From Rhyacophila brunnea (Eukaryota; Arthropoda; Insecta; Trichoptera; Rhyacophilidae): a stretch of 64,000 bases of DNA. The stretch lies in assembly GCA_022495005.1 (NCBI GenBank), contig JAGYXB010002071.1, positions 558,001 to 622,000 of the forward strand, written 5' to 3'. A program made the translations under genes and the position numbers. Below, piece after piece: positions 1 to 10,690 of the stretch. Position 1 is the stretch's first letter. Each line of letters starts with the position of its first letter. Under the pieces are notes generated by a model. The model was given only the letters and a program-made list of their open reading frames with translations, did not search any database and was not told where the DNA came from.

Positions 1-560
1 AATATTTTACAGCTATTTCATAAAAAAAATCTATTAGTAAGTACCTAATAAGTATGCAAATGGCGGCAGTAAGGAGCTTAAAAAGTCGCAGTCTTAAAAT
101 TTCGTTGACATGAATTATTTCATAATTCGCCTTTCATTTTACGACCAGAGCAACCTTCGGAAAAGCACTAGCCAAGTTCAGCAGGCATTTTTCATTAATC
201 CATTTTTTTATATGGGACCATCTGCATTCATGAATAGATTAAATAAATTTTCGTTATATTACTCATTTGTTTCCAAAGTCGAGCGGGAAACCTCTGGCCC
301 GCTTCTTTTTGTAATCTCATTTACATGAATGTCTCCGGTATCCCAAAATCTCCTTGCCCTTCCACACTATATGATTGCCTACTAGAGGTGAATGAGGTTA
401 TCAGAGGTGAATATGACTACTAGGGGTGAATGGGATCATCATTATTTATATTCATAATCCATTGCTGAGACAAGAAATATAAGATTATCGAAGATATCTC
501 AGCTGTATATCAACTACTTGATCAAATCGCAGTACTTTTGGTTAATAATATAGTATATTT
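1..560. other. AT-rich DNA, no gene recognised
   Basis: No coding region, RNA gene or clear transposon end was recognised. The only local structure is the short triplicated GGTGAATG motif listed separately. The open frames here are short and have no recognisable domain. Confidence 0.5.
379..437. repeat. short degenerate tandem repeat
   Basis: Three imperfect copies of an AGAGGTGAATGAGG-like word follow each other at about 15-20 bp spacing (AGAGGTGAATGAGG, AGAGGTGAATATGA, AGGGGTGAATGGGA). No coding sense is seen. It is probably a decayed minisatellite of three units. Confidence 0.4.
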
Positions 561-762
561 TTTGTTTATTCTAATTTTGAATTTTTACCACAAATTACTA
601 AAAATTTTCATATTAATTTGGATTCGATTGTAATTTGATGTTCTTTTGTTTGACTTTTACTACTGTCAGAATAATTTTAATTTTGACATATTATTATAAA
701 ACTTAGAATACTTACATTTAATGTAATTATTCTTGTGACTTGTACGTGGCTGGGTACTTCAA
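560..762 (+). mobile_element. degenerate 3' tail of the tandem-repeat Helitron family
   Basis: The stretch matches, with many substitutions, the 3' tail of the Helitron that ends near 26,064. Both contain a TTGGATTCGAT block, a TTTGTTTGACTTTTACT-like block and a final GGGTACTTCA. The terminal CTAG is lost: CAATTTTT follows instead. This is an old, headless fragment; no repeat units precede it. Confidence 0.5.
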
Positions 763-794
763 TTTTTATTCAATAAAGCACATAAATTATGTCG

Positions 795-852
795 CCATCG
801 ACGTGGATTTATCCACTGCTAAATGAATGTTCTCTGAGCTGATTCCATTCCT
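795..852 (-). repeat. RTE-type retroelement 3'-end relic
   Basis: The words ATCCACTGCTAAATGAATG and TCTGAGCTGATTCCATTC resemble the complement of the 3' end of the RTE-like element at 34,190-34,440 (TCCACTGCTGGATGAAGGCC and what follows). Short and diverged, so the assignment rests on these words only. Confidence 0.35.
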
Positions 853-2159
853 TTTGAATCAGTGCGTTGAATTGAATTGAACCATTTTATCGATCTAGCT
901 AAGTTTAACTTTCAGACGATTTCTATCTCTTGGATACCACTCCATGACTAGATTAACTTTTCAGTGATTTAAACTCATTTACATTTGAGGTTTTTGGCAA
1001 ATTCTATTACATTGTATGCCCTTATTTGTTTCATAATCTAATTATTCAGTTTTTTTCCATACTCGCTATTCCCAACGTGCACCTCTGTATACCAATGGAT
1101 GTATATTTGATGAAATTGTTTGCAGATAATAGTTGAGTTGGGGTGATTTTCGCAACCATAATCGAACATGGCAGAAGGTTCAAAGTGTTTAAATAGTGTA
1201 GGTATAGTTACTTCCCTTAATTTCATATGACCATAGGCGTATTAAATATGGACACTTAGTAAGAAAGAGAAACTTACTACCATTTATTGTATAAGTACCT
1301 AGTGACTAAAAACATATCATAATAAATACATAATATTATTCTCATTCATGACTTACTAATGAACGAAGCACTTTAAAAATAAAAGAGGTATCGTAAATGA
1401 CGCTGTTTATAGATATCCGAATATTTTTATACAATCTTTTATAAACGGATAAAATAAGTTTACTTAAAAAAACTCTGTATATAGCTATAAGGGTCATTAT
1501 TACGATCCTGTATATGTTTACAGCAATGTTGTCCTATTCTGCTAACCCGGTTGTGTCTATCCGCAAATTTTATACTTAATATGGTACATACCTACATACC
1601 TAGTTGAAAAAGGCTTTGCCCTATTAATTTTATTAACATATCCTGGTATGAATTAATGTTGCCGTTAAAATACGCTACTTCAGTGTTTTCCGACTTTTTA
1701 AATTCTGTATTGAAGCTTTCCAACAAACAAAATAAAATATATTGATGCAAGTTTGATGCTCAATATAAAAAAATGCAAGCTGTAACAATTTTTTACATCT
1801 CCAATATATCCGTACGTTACAAACATGTGTACACAAAGTTTTTTTTATGATTTTCATGAAAATACTTTTGTAGATATACTCGTAACATTATTGATACGTA
1901 CGCAAAACTCCATATAATGTGTCTAGCTTTCTGGGAAACTGATTTGATATGGCAAACACAATATTTTCAGTAGAATTGAAAACGAAATTTTGCTAAATCG
2001 AAGTTTTGTCCAAAGTTCGTTTATTCAACTAAATCTCAATTTATATTGTCATGGATATTAAAATTGATTATTAAATTAGTTTTTGCCTGGACTGAATACA
2101 TTCTGTTCTTCGAATAAACCAGTTTACATCTTGTGTGCAGAATTGTAAACGTTATTCTT
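853..2159. other. AT-rich DNA, no gene recognised
   Basis: Nothing with a recognisable domain, transposon end or RNA fold was found in about 1.3 kb. Two minus-strand open frames of about 60 codons lie here; both are low-complexity and consistent with chance. Confidence 0.5.
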
Positions 2160-2447
2160 TTTTGTTAGACACTTTCACGTATACGATACTGCTACAAGAA
2201 CTTCTTGTAGTAGTATCATTTCATTTTACGCTTCTGTGGTGTACGGATTTGTCAATTTACGTAATTTGAAGCTCTTTTTAATAAAAATATGTCTAAAACA
2301 TTAAAGAGTGATGTTAGAATTATTATTAGTAAACTTTTAAACATGCTTCTACCACGCGTTGCCGCCATGATAGGTACGTCACTGAGAAGTCTTTTACTTG
2401 CGACTACAGCGACTTCCTGTTATCGCCGATTTCTTGTTGTTGGACAA
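2160..2447 (+). mobile_element. TA-inserting DNA transposon fragment, copy 1
   Basis: About 250 bp here correspond, in opposite orientation, to the nested element at 19,886-20,278. Shared blocks include TTACGC..GTGGTGTACGGAT, the AGTGATxTTAxAATTATTATTAGTAA block and CTGAGAAGTCTT..GCGACTACAGCGACTTCCTG. The right end reads TTGTTGGACAA followed by TA, matching the terminal inverted repeat and TA target of copy 2. Copy 1 lacks about 35 bp present inside copy 2, and its left end is diverged. In copy 2 the shared part encodes an N-terminal transposase-like stretch; here that frame is interrupted. Probably a Tc1/mariner-superfamily derivative, judged from the TA target only. Confidence 0.5.
2186..2216. 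repeat. 31-bp near-perfect palindrome
   Basis: Arms ATACTGCTACAAGAA and TTCTTGTAGTAGTAT flank a single C, with one mismatch that would be a G-U pair in RNA. It lies at the left end of the TA-type transposon fragment and is absent from the other copy, so it is not a conserved part of that element. Confidence 0.75.
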
Positions 2448-3049
2448 TAAATCATAATTTCATTACAACTTCGAACGGCTATTTCATATATTTTCTATAT
2501 AACATATGCTCAGAGATTTGAATTCTATCTAAATCCAGATTGTAATATAAATAAATGACCTTCGAAAACTTATTTGTATTTTTTTTAAATAATACTACCT
2601 TCCCAAGATACTCGTATATATTTTAATACGTTTACGTTTAAATATATTTTATGAGGTAGAAACGGACTATTTTGTCAATATCAAAACTGAAAAATCTGTT
2701 TATTGATAACCAACATATTAATTATTGTTTACCAATATCGTAGTACTTACGCATTTCAGCATTTTAAAATAATAAACACTTAAAAAAATAATTCAGTATA
2801 GGTATTTTTTTAAATCTCGGGAATAGGCAAAACAAGTGAAAGTTTATACACATATTTTTTTTCATCTCGTACCAACATACTATGAATTTACGCTATCAAC
2901 AAAAAAATAGAGAACATTTTATATTTACCTACATATGGGTATAAATCAAACTTCATTCAAACTCAGTTTATTTCTAATGTAGTTATTTTTTATTAAAAGT
3001 ATTTTTTCTGTCGCTTTTATTTTATTTTCTATAAAAATTGATAAAAAAA
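2448..3049. other. AT-rich DNA, no gene recognised
   Basis: No coding or repeat signature was recognised apart from low-complexity A/T runs. Confidence 0.5.
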
Positions 3050-3136
3050 TCAATCCCGAAATCCCGGGATTATGTTTATCAATCCCGGGATACATAGGTA
3101 TCGAAAATAGCTCGGGATCCCGGGATTGGAATCCCT
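3050..3136. repeat. hAT-like subterminal sequence with CCCGGGAT repeats
   Basis: Three or four copies of ATCCCGGGAT or close variants (AATCCCGAAATCCCGGGATT, AATCCCGGGATA, GATCCCGGGATTGGAATCCCTA) sit in 85 bp. A run of CCCGGGAT words ending in CCCTA is typical of some insect hAT ends. A related end lies at 3,740-3,791, and the hAT at 27,840-28,404 has similar GGGATTCGGGA words. No target duplication was found, so exact limits are unknown. Confidence 0.4.
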
Positions 3137-3739
3137 ATGCATGATTAATAATTTAGGAAAAACGATTTTATAATTTTGCTCATTTTTCAGACTGCGTATT
3201 AATATGAAATTTAGATTTTAACTTATAAACTCCATAATCGCTTTATTTTAAGTACAATTTTCAAGCTGACAAACACAATAAAGACTAATCAACTAAGGTC
3301 ACTGATACACGTGCACACGTGACTAAGTCGAGTAAATTGATTCGTAAATTAAATAATATACGATTGTAGAACCTATCTAACTTGTCTTATCTTTCTGTCC
3401 TTGTTCTTAAATGAACATTTGACCTTGGTTACTATTCTATGATAAATTATTGATATGTTTTTATGTTTTAGTGTTTGACAGATAAGTCAAGTCATAACAT
3501 TAAAACTATATACGGTTGTAATTAATATAATTACGACAGTTTATACAATTTTTGGAATACAGTAGTTATGTATTTTTATATAAAATAGTTTTTTGTACTT
3601 ATATTATTTCGTTTAAAAATCGTTTTTTTTGTAATTCATAAATAAATATGTGGTGATGTGAATAGGTACTACTTCCTTCTAATTATGTTTTTTTTAATAA
3701 TATATTATTTGTACTCGTTTAATCCTCAGCATATTTTAA
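3137..3739. other. AT-rich DNA, no gene recognised
   Basis: Nothing recognised. The stretch lies between two hAT-like ends that point the same way, so it may be flanking DNA rather than element interior. Confidence 0.4.
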
Positions 3740-3791
3740 TTCCGAGATTTCAGGTAAATAAATTGAGCGAGATCCCGAAATTGCAAACCCT
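3740..3791. repeat. second hAT-like end
   Basis: The stretch ends GAGATCCCGAAATTGCAAACCCTA and resembles the end at 3,136 (GGATCCCGGGATTGGAATCCCTA) in the same orientation. It is probably the right end of a related, otherwise lost element. Confidence 0.35.
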
Positions 3792-4518
3792 AATACTTAC
3801 TCAGCGTATTTCTGTACGTTAAATAATAATAAAAATCCCTAAATATCCTGTAGGTAGCCATTTATTAATCAAAATAATATTCTTTCGCGTAATGATAAAA
3901 TACGCTATTTTTCACGGCGTGGCTTTTCATACAAGAATCGTAATAATTCCTCCATTAAACAAAATTAATGACTGCGTTCCGCTCATCTCTGCGCGGAGCC
4001 TTGCAACACGTACTTTGAATATAGGGTGCACATTCTCCGGCGACACTGAAACGATTCCAATCCCTCCATGGAGAAAACTCAAATCAAAGGAGATTGATTC
4101 TTAAATATATGCGTGGGCGACCGCAATCACGTTGTAAATTATTTTGATTCATGCGTATTGTTTTGTAAAACGAAACGAATTTCTACAACATTGCATAAGA
4201 TTTATAAAACGTAAAAGAGAAATTAATCGAATTGTTTGCCATTTTATTCGATTGTCGCAAATTTTACAAAAGTGTTGAAACCAAAGATCAAATCTTCTTT
4301 CAGTTATAACCTTCTGTGATTTCCTGAAATATAATCGGTGAAAAAGTTTACAGTTTAACAAGACAAGTGCCATTTTTGTATGTAAACACACATGTTATAA
4401 AAGCTCTTTCTCATTTTAGAGTGTGTATAAAATTAGAGGTCCGAAAGTTTTCTTCAACATCACAGATAAAAAAAAAAAGATAATAATACGCTAAAAGTAG
4501 GTCGCATTTATAGTTTAA
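3792..4518. other. no gene recognised
   Basis: Two open frames of 70-80 codons (3,892-4,104 plus; 4,149-4,391 minus) have no recognisable domain. The part at 3,890-4,080 is richer in G+C than its surroundings. Confidence 0.4.
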
Positions 4519-4704
4519 CTAGCTGACCCGGCAAACTTCGTACCGCCTCAGAATCAATAATCTTGTGTTAACTTATTAGCTGAATTAAATTCAGTTTTTT
4601 ATTAAGTTAAAATGAATACTCAAAATGAATAAGTTCAATAAATGTACAAAAATCAAATCAAAATGAAAAGTATTTTAATTATATTGAACTGTATACACTG
4701 TACA

Positions 4705-4777
4705 CACACGATGACCGCGTGGATTAAGCGCCAGTCTATAGTGTCGAGGGTCCCAGGTTCGAATCCTGGGTCTGGTA
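4705..4777 (+). repeat. tRNA-derived SINE head (family A) inside Helitron 1
   Basis: A tRNA-like stretch: box A-like TGACCGCGTGGATTAAGCG and a good box B, GGTTCGAATCC, inside a perfect T-arm (CCAGG / CCTGG around TTCGAAT). The D and anticodon arms do not form a proper tRNA. The same sequence, on the minus strand, heads the SINE at 63,206-63,455 (GATGACCGCG..GGGTCCCAG..AATCCTGGGTCTGG). Homology appears to fade about 20 bp past the head. This is a truncated SINE, not a tRNA gene. Confidence 0.7.
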
Positions 4778-4782
4778 AGTTC

Positions 4783-6230
4783 ACATATTGTAATTCAATT
4801 TCAATTCAATGGTGACTACCGAGCCAACCTTCAGTCGTAAATTGTGCGGTGGCAAGCCAGGCAGATCCAATGAGTTTAAAAATTCAGTTGGATAGTTGGT
4901 TGCTTCGTCTTCGTTTGTTACACAGTCGATAGATTTGAAGGAATGCAGTGGACCAACGATTTGATTTTGAATTGTGAAGTTTAAGTGATCCACATCTTTG
5001 TTCTTTACCGCAAGAATGCTCGTTCAATCAACCAATTGTCATGTTTGTGATTAGCAATGATGTTTGGTAACACTTTGTTGATGAGTTTGTCCTTAGTTAA
5101 ATTTAGAAAAATTCAGCGGAAACGAAATAAATCCGCTCGATTCATCGACAGGAACACGGCCGTTACCGATAGTCAGCAATTGCTTGGAGAAATCTTCGGC
5201 AGATGGATCGTTTAGCAATGCAACTCGCATGTTTGTCGTCAGCTGAAGTGTCTTTACATAGTACCACAAAGTCGATGATTTGAGGCAAGCATTTATTTCA
5301 TCAGCAGCGGTCGATTTTGGAATGACTGGTAGTGTTTGGCGAAAATCGCCAGATAGTAGAATCATTGCGCCTCCAAAACTTCTTGAGTCATTGCACAGAT
5401 CTTTCATAGTTCGATTAAGTGCTTTCAATGCGCGTTTGTGCGCCATTGTGCATTCATCCCAGGTGATGATTTTACTTGCTAACAAAACTTTGGCCATTGT
5501 TGAGTATTTCGCAATGTTGCATGTCGGTTTTTCAGTCGGCAATTTCAACGTTGAATGAAGCGTTCGGCATCCTTCTAAATACGTGGTTGCTATCCCAGAA
5601 GAAGCAACTGCTACAGCATTTTCGGATCTCGCACGAACAGTAGCCAAAATCAATGACATGAGGAATGTCTTCCCAGTTCCATCGGGCGCGTCGAGGAAAA
5701 ATAAGCCACCATTTCCATCATCAATTGCCTTCATTAACGTATCGTACACTTCCTTCTGTTGAGGGTTCAACAGTGGTACATTCGTTCGAACTGATTGGTT
5801 TAATGCATCTCGATCATATTCACGATCACGCTCCAATTCTCGATTGAAAGCGTCGTTCATTCCACGATGTGGCGTTGGCATTCCTAACTTGACTAAAAAA
5901 CTGCCACACATGAGGTAACACATGTATTCGATCAAAAGCAAAGCCTGGTTATGTATCTCCTCATTCACCTCGAGATCGGGATTCCCTGAACTGACACGAA
6001 TTCGATGTAAAATGTCTTCTGACATGTCATCCTTGTATTTGTTTTACAGTTCAGGTGGATTCGATGGGAAGCATGTCGAAATAATGATAGTAAATAAAGT
6101 GCGTATCTGACTTAGAGATGCAGAAACAATTGCTTCAGCGATTGTCATATCGCAATGAGTATCGTTTTCAAGCAAATTGAGCTGTTGACATGAAGCACGA
6201 AATGTTAGGCACACCACACCATTGTCAGTT
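4783..6230 (-). pseudogene. Helitron Pif1-like DNA helicase, truncated and frameshifted
   Basis: Remnant of the C-terminal helicase domain of a Helitron Rep/helicase protein, which in intact elements unwinds DNA during rolling-circle transposition. The longest open part (6,025-5,093, 310 codons) shows Walker A APDGTGKTF (residues about 113-121, against the usual GPAGTGKTF), Walker B ITWDE (187-191) and the Pif1-type GDFRQTLPV (226-234). Helitron-like sequence continues upstream to about 6,230 through one stop near 6,045, where Trp is expected. Downstream it continues through two frame changes near 5,090 and 5,015 into the NEDEATNYPTEFLNSLDLPG block at 4,880-4,925, and then stops. The Rep nuclease part and the final helicase motifs are missing. 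A dead copy; family assignment is firm. Confidence 0.9.
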
Positions 6231-6563
6231 AGACATTTCGACTATCATTCTTTCTTTTGTTTGTTTGTTTCTTGTTTATTGTTTCTGTCATGTATCAGAG
6301 ATGGCGTTGTATACGGATTTAAATTTTTTGTGATTTTCTTTTATTTTCGAATGCGCGAATGGTTCATTGTTCAAAATGTCAAAATGTATGAGAAAATTAA
6401 TTTTATTCATAATTTTCTTTTCCGTGAATTTTTCCGATGTTTCTGTTCTGCTATTCGGGGCTGAGACAAATCCAACAAATCAAAGATCGTAAAAATCGGT
6501 CCAGCCGTTCTCGAGTTATAAATGGTGTAACTAACCCGACTTTCTTTTATATACCTATATAGA

Positions 6564-6780
6564 TAGAATGAAATTGAGTTAGGAATAGACGCATATTGTT
6601 TTTTCTTCTTCACTTTTCTAGCACTATAGTCTGGGGTGGACCTTACCGTCTTAATCAAACTCTTCTACTAATCTAGCCTTCTTCTTAGTATTAGTTCTTC
6701 TTTTCCAATGGATTACTCCAAGCGCTTTAAAATACTCTATTTTTGATATTTTATATTATATTTTCTGTGATCGGATTGAA
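6564..6780. other. no gene recognised
   Basis: AT-rich flank between Helitron 1 and the SINE body. Nothing recognisable. Confidence 0.4.
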
Positions 6781-7070
6781 ATACACATTTTACATCACCA
6801 TGTTTGATCTTAAGAGGAGCATAATAATATGTGCCTCGACAGAGTGGACGTTGTATTAATAGATTTTCATTTTACATGAAATGCATGTTAGATTGGCATG
6901 ATTGGTACGAGTGCAGCTCCACTGAACTGTTCCGGGTAGCAGACGACAAATCTAAGATCGCCTTGATGCTGGCCGACCACCGCTAGGGGATGCCACAATA
7001 AGAAGAAGAAGCATGTTATCTACTTGCCCAGCCTATTAGATTCGTATTCTGACTCCACTAGCTTTGTTTT
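6781..7070 (-). mobile_element. SINE family A body, interrupted by an RTE fragment
   Basis: Outside the insert at 6,891-7,010, this matches the body of the SINE at 63,206-63,455: GCCTCxACAGAGTGGA, TTAATAGATTTTCATTTTAC and TGTTATCTACTTGCCCAGCCTATTAG correspond block by block. The tRNA-like head is not visible, so this copy is 5'-truncated. It was in place before the RTE fragment, because that fragment splits it and carries a target duplication. Confidence 0.65.
6891..7010 (+). mobile_element. 120-bp RTE-type retroelement insertion with 8-bp target duplication
   Basis: The insert is flanked by GCATGTTA at 6,883-6,890 and at 7,011-7,018, and the flanks rejoin into continuous SINE sequence. It encodes the very end of an RTE-like reverse transcriptase (DWYECSSTELFRVADDKSKI) and ends ACAATAAGAAGAAGAA, the 3' tail also seen at 10,690. 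It is nearly identical to the end of the copy at 10,369-10,690. The 5' junction has a short filler, GATTGGCAT, repeating the GATTGG that follows. Confidence 0.85.
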
Positions 7071-8344
7071 TTTGGGTTGAGAGAGCGCGTTTTAATCTCG
7101 AGCCCCGCAATGAGTTAAACATCAATTCCATTATCATGTATAATTACCATATACATGTGCTTTGATGGTCAGATCCGACCACACATTAAGTATCTATCTA
7201 GCATCAATTACCTATTCCTCGAATAGAAATCATATCGAATTTTCTGCAATTCCCGGTAAATAAAATTACCATAACTATATACTTATAGGCATAGCGGATG
7301 ATGGAAGTGGACACGTTTTCAAAATATATATATACGATGAAATCATTATTGATTCTTCTAACCCAAAATAATAGAGTCATAATAAAATTTTGACCTCCAA
7401 ATTTTATCATGTTTGCTTATATTTTATACATTGTCTCAAAGCTAAAGGTTTGATAACTGGCCACCCGGAATCTGCCAGCACCTCCGACTTCACCCACTGC
7501 CAAATACAATTTCGCTTCAAAGGATTTTATAGGTAATAAAAAACACCCCTATATACCGCCGCGACACACACCCTGCCCAGACCAGCCAGGCCAGCGCATT
7601 CGGCGGGCTTCGCCAAGATAAGTTTTGCTTTCAGTTAGTACTCCAGATATATGAACATATTATGTTTATATTCCCGTATTGATTTCGCATACTCGCGGCT
7701 TGCATGAATGGCGCACACCGACGCAACGTTCCTACTATCGCCGCCTTTCACTTTGCAAAAGGGCGGGAAAAACAGACGCCGCAAAGTGCCCAAATCTTCC
7801 ATTTCATCATTTTGAGCGCGCCGTAAATTTTATCTGCCTCTTTTCTAATGCAATCGAATTCTGTTATTTGAAAAATGCGCGGGTTTTTTTATGCCGAAAA
7901 GATGCAGACAAAAAGCACTTTAAGGGTTAGTAGCAGTCCTCATAAAAGGAACGATACCTAATAAAGATATTTATTATTGTACATGACTTTTTGTGTAGGT
8001 ACTTAATTATATATTTTTTAACTCTTTGTATTATACCATAAATAATCTTTTTAATATACCGATATTCAAAATATTATTACCTTGCTAATAATAAAAATTC
8101 TTTCCAATAAAGTATTTCGCATGAAATGTGAAATGGATTTTAAAAAATTCACGACCAACGTAGATGTAATATTATCTACTACAAAATTATGATTTTTTTA
8201 TACTTGAGTTCGTTCTACAGTTCTACACAAACGATTTGTATTGTACACCATATTATATAATATCAATTAATTAGTATGCATCTGGCAAGTATTTAACGTC
8301 ATGTACACTATGTTCCCACTATAAAAACTCATAGATATAAATCC
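7071..8344. other. no gene recognised
   Basis: Mostly AT-rich. The part at 7,440-7,640 is richer in G+C, with a TATATA word at about 7,551 followed by CCGCCGCGACACAC, and might be regulatory, but no coding region follows. An 83-codon open frame at 7,679-7,930 has no recognisable domain. Confidence 0.4.
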
Positions 8345-8638
8345 TATTTTTTTATTTTTATTTATTAAGGAAACAAACAGTTACATATTGATGATTACAA
8401 AAATTTAAAATATAATAGTGAAAATTCATTGCAACCAGCAAATTTTCCACGTATACATTATAATATAGTTAAGCCTAACAAGATAGAGAGTAAGAATAAC
8501 ATAAATATAAAGAAATTACATAAGAAAATTACATGAGAAAAATGAGGAAGAATAATGAAAAATTAAATTGTATAAAAAAAAGTAACATAAAAAAATATAT
8601 AAGATATAAGTATAATATATATCTATTTATACAAAATT
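8345..8638 (-). repeat. A/T-rich 3' untranslated tail of a jockey-like element
   Basis: It lies directly downstream, on the minus strand, of the reverse-transcriptase end at 8,639-8,993. It is low in complexity and ends in AATAAATAAAAATAAAAAAATAGG, as expected of a poly(A)-like non-LTR tail. The outer limit near 8,345 is inferred from this A-rich run. Confidence 0.45.
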
Positions 8639-8993
8639 TTAGGCGCGTTTAAATGAAACAGGTGAATTATTAAAAGGATCAACGGTGGAGAAATACCTAC
8701 GTATTATAATTTAAACAAGAGCGCCGAATAAAAGAGTTTTGTGCATAATTAGAACCGCTACGACTGATATGGTACAAAGTTTGGTTTCGCGTACATCTTG
8801 ATGGACAATGGAAACCCACCCTTTCGAGTAGGTTTGGCGAGTCAACAAAACCATTGATAATTTTAAAAAGAAAATATTGATCAGATATAGAACGTCGACT
8901 TTCCAAAGATGGTTCCATAAAAGTTGCAGTGGTCGAAATAGAATTAGATAAATCATAACGGAAAGCTTTAGCAAATGGGTTTTGAAAAGACAC
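8639..8993 (-). pseudogene. jockey-like reverse transcriptase, C-terminal relic
   Basis: The minus-strand peptide ESRRSISDQYFLFKIINGF, followed by PSRCTRNQTLYH and SGSNYAQNSFIRRSCLNYN, fits the conserved C-terminal region of insect jockey/CR1-type non-LTR reverse transcriptases (pattern RR..D..FLYKIING...CP.L......P.R..R......SR.NY...S...R....YN). After a frame change near 8,695 the sequence continues STVDPFNNSPVSFKRA to a stop at 8,639, like the usual end of these proteins. Polymerase and endonuclease domains are absent, so this is a 5'-truncated dead insertion. The jockey/CR1 assignment is from motif memory. Confidence 0.75.
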
Positions 8994-10284
8994 TTTTCAG
9001 TATTCTTATCTAATTGATTTGATGACTTCAGTATTTGTCTTCGTGCTATGTGTACGCTATGTTCTATGAGTAATATCTAGAACATCATATTTTTAATAGA
9101 ATTCTTAAAAAACCATTTTTTTCTCCATGAAAAGCTGCTCGGCACGTCAGACAGTCGAAAAATAATATTTCAGAAATTTTGGCACGCGTACGTAAAAAGG
9201 TTCGCCAACCCTGCATTATACTTTTATTGTATACTAATGAATTTTGAAACATACTCAAAAAGTCACATAGATTTATTTGCAAGCTGAATTCAAAAAGCGG
9301 AATATTTTTAACGTAATTAAATACGCTACCCATAAAAAACCCTGTAATGTTTTACTTAATTGTTAAATTTAATTTCATCCGCCGCTCTGTACTTTTGACT
9401 CTAATCTCGAGTAATTATTACTACATACGTATTCGGCATTTTAAATTCATTTCTTTTTTCCACATAATAATACCTAGGCTTACGTTACTTCGTACAAATT
9501 CTCCTTCGCAAGACAATGCCGCCAGAATTTTCGGAGATAACACAAATGTATTAAATTTATCCTCATAACGGAACAAAGAGGTATTTTCAAACACATTTAT
9601 TTGTCTCTTGTGTTCGAGAATTGTCGGCTTATTATTACGGAAAGCATCTTTTGAGCAAAGCAAAAATAATACACGAACATTATGTAAATTCAGATCAATT
9701 CAATTTTTATTATCTTTCCTTATGTTCAGAGATAAATAAAATCAAGAAACATAAAGACGCGATGAATTTTGAGTAGATACCTACCTAAATAAAGATTTTG
9801 ATATATCTGGAATACGATTTCTAAATATTGTTATCTATAAAATAAAATAAAACAAAATATGTTTTCTACTTCATTTTAATTCGATCGTAACGTTATCGAC
9901 CTGTCCATCTGTGGCAATGATTCCCAAAGTAAGCGCTAGCGTCTTTTCGGGGGTATCTAGAAAACTAAAAAAAATCTCTGTAAGGTGAAGTGGTATTATG
10001 GGATCATTGACTACAGAATGCTTTAAAAGGGCAAATAATACAAATCATGCATGTCATCGTCGTGCATGTAATGTTTTTTTCATGAAAAAATAAACATCGG
10101 GTATAGTTTATATTCCTAAAATTAAATTTTCAGTGGGAGTGGTTTTGACATAAATGGGAAACTCGTATCTAAAAAAAAACCGGTCCTGATCGTGAAGAAA
10201 TTATTTGAATTAGTATCCATGTTCATTCAAATCGTATATAAATTCTGAAGAAATATATCAATTATTACTTGAAAGCGAAGAACT
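8994..10284. other. no gene recognised
   Basis: AT-rich, with short open frames only (for example 9,085-9,333 minus; 9,347-9,568 plus). No domain, transposon end or RNA fold was recognised. Confidence 0.45.
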
Positions 10285-10690
10285 AAAAACTGAGAAAAGT
10301 GGAAGGAGCTAGATGAGGACTTTAGACAGCAGTGAATTGTTCCTGACAGATGATGATATCAGATATATATGTTGTTTGACCATGCCCGATCCTATGGGTT
10401 GAATCGAATGGGGAAGGACCGAGAAGTTCTGCGTAGTATCAAAACCAGGAAACTACAGTACCTCGCCCATATTATGAGAGGACACAAGTACCGCATTCCC
10501 CAACTTGTCATTCAAGGAAAGATAAATGGTAAGCGTAGCAGGGGACAGCGCCGCATTTCGTGACTTAGGAACCTCTGTGATTGGTACGAGTGCAGCTCCA
10601 CTGAACTATTCCGGGTAGCAGACGACAAATCTAAGATTCCCTTGATGGTGGCCGACCTCCGGCTAGGGGATGGCACAATAAGAAGAATAT
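10285..10690 (+). pseudogene. RTE-type endonuclease/reverse transcriptase, C-terminal relic
   Basis: From 10,369 the peptide reads LNRMGKDREVLRSIKTRKLQ, then YLAHIMRGHKYRIPQLVIQG and KINGKRSRGQRRIS, the well-known C-terminal block of insect endonuclease/reverse-transcriptase elements. A TGA at 10,561 stands where Trp is expected (RIS*LRNL). Reading continues LRNLCDWYECSSTELFRVAD and ends LADLRLGDGT-like, followed by the ACAATAAGAAGAA tail. The last 110 bp closely match the insert at 6,891-7,010. RT and endonuclease domains are missing. Element-family name is inferred; the protein family is clear. Confidence 0.8.

Larger units (their letters stand above)
4519..6563 (-). mobile_element. Helitron 1 (helicase-bearing, internally deleted)
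   Basis: On the minus strand the element starts TCTATATAGGTATATAAAAG, directly after a host A, and ends GCCGGGTCAGCTAG, directly before a host T. This is the A^T insertion and 5'-TC...CTAG-3' signature of Helitrons. The 5' part contains CTGGACCGATTTTTACGAT, close to CTCGACCGATTTTTATGAT in Helitron 2. At about 2,045 bp it is far shorter than an autonomous Helitron (5-8 kb). It keeps only the helicase portion of the Rep/helicase gene, and even that is broken. A tRNA-like SINE head sits between the helicase remnant and the 3' end. It cannot encode its own transposition. Confidence 0.85.

Noticed and set aside
4705..4777. Functional tRNA gene
   Set aside because: Only the T-arm folds properly; the D and anticodon arms fail, and the same sequence heads a SINE at 63.4 kb.
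8711..8974. Second minus-strand frame of 87 codons
   Set aside because: Overlaps the jockey-like RT tail in another frame; only the 8,697-8,993 frame shows the conserved pattern.
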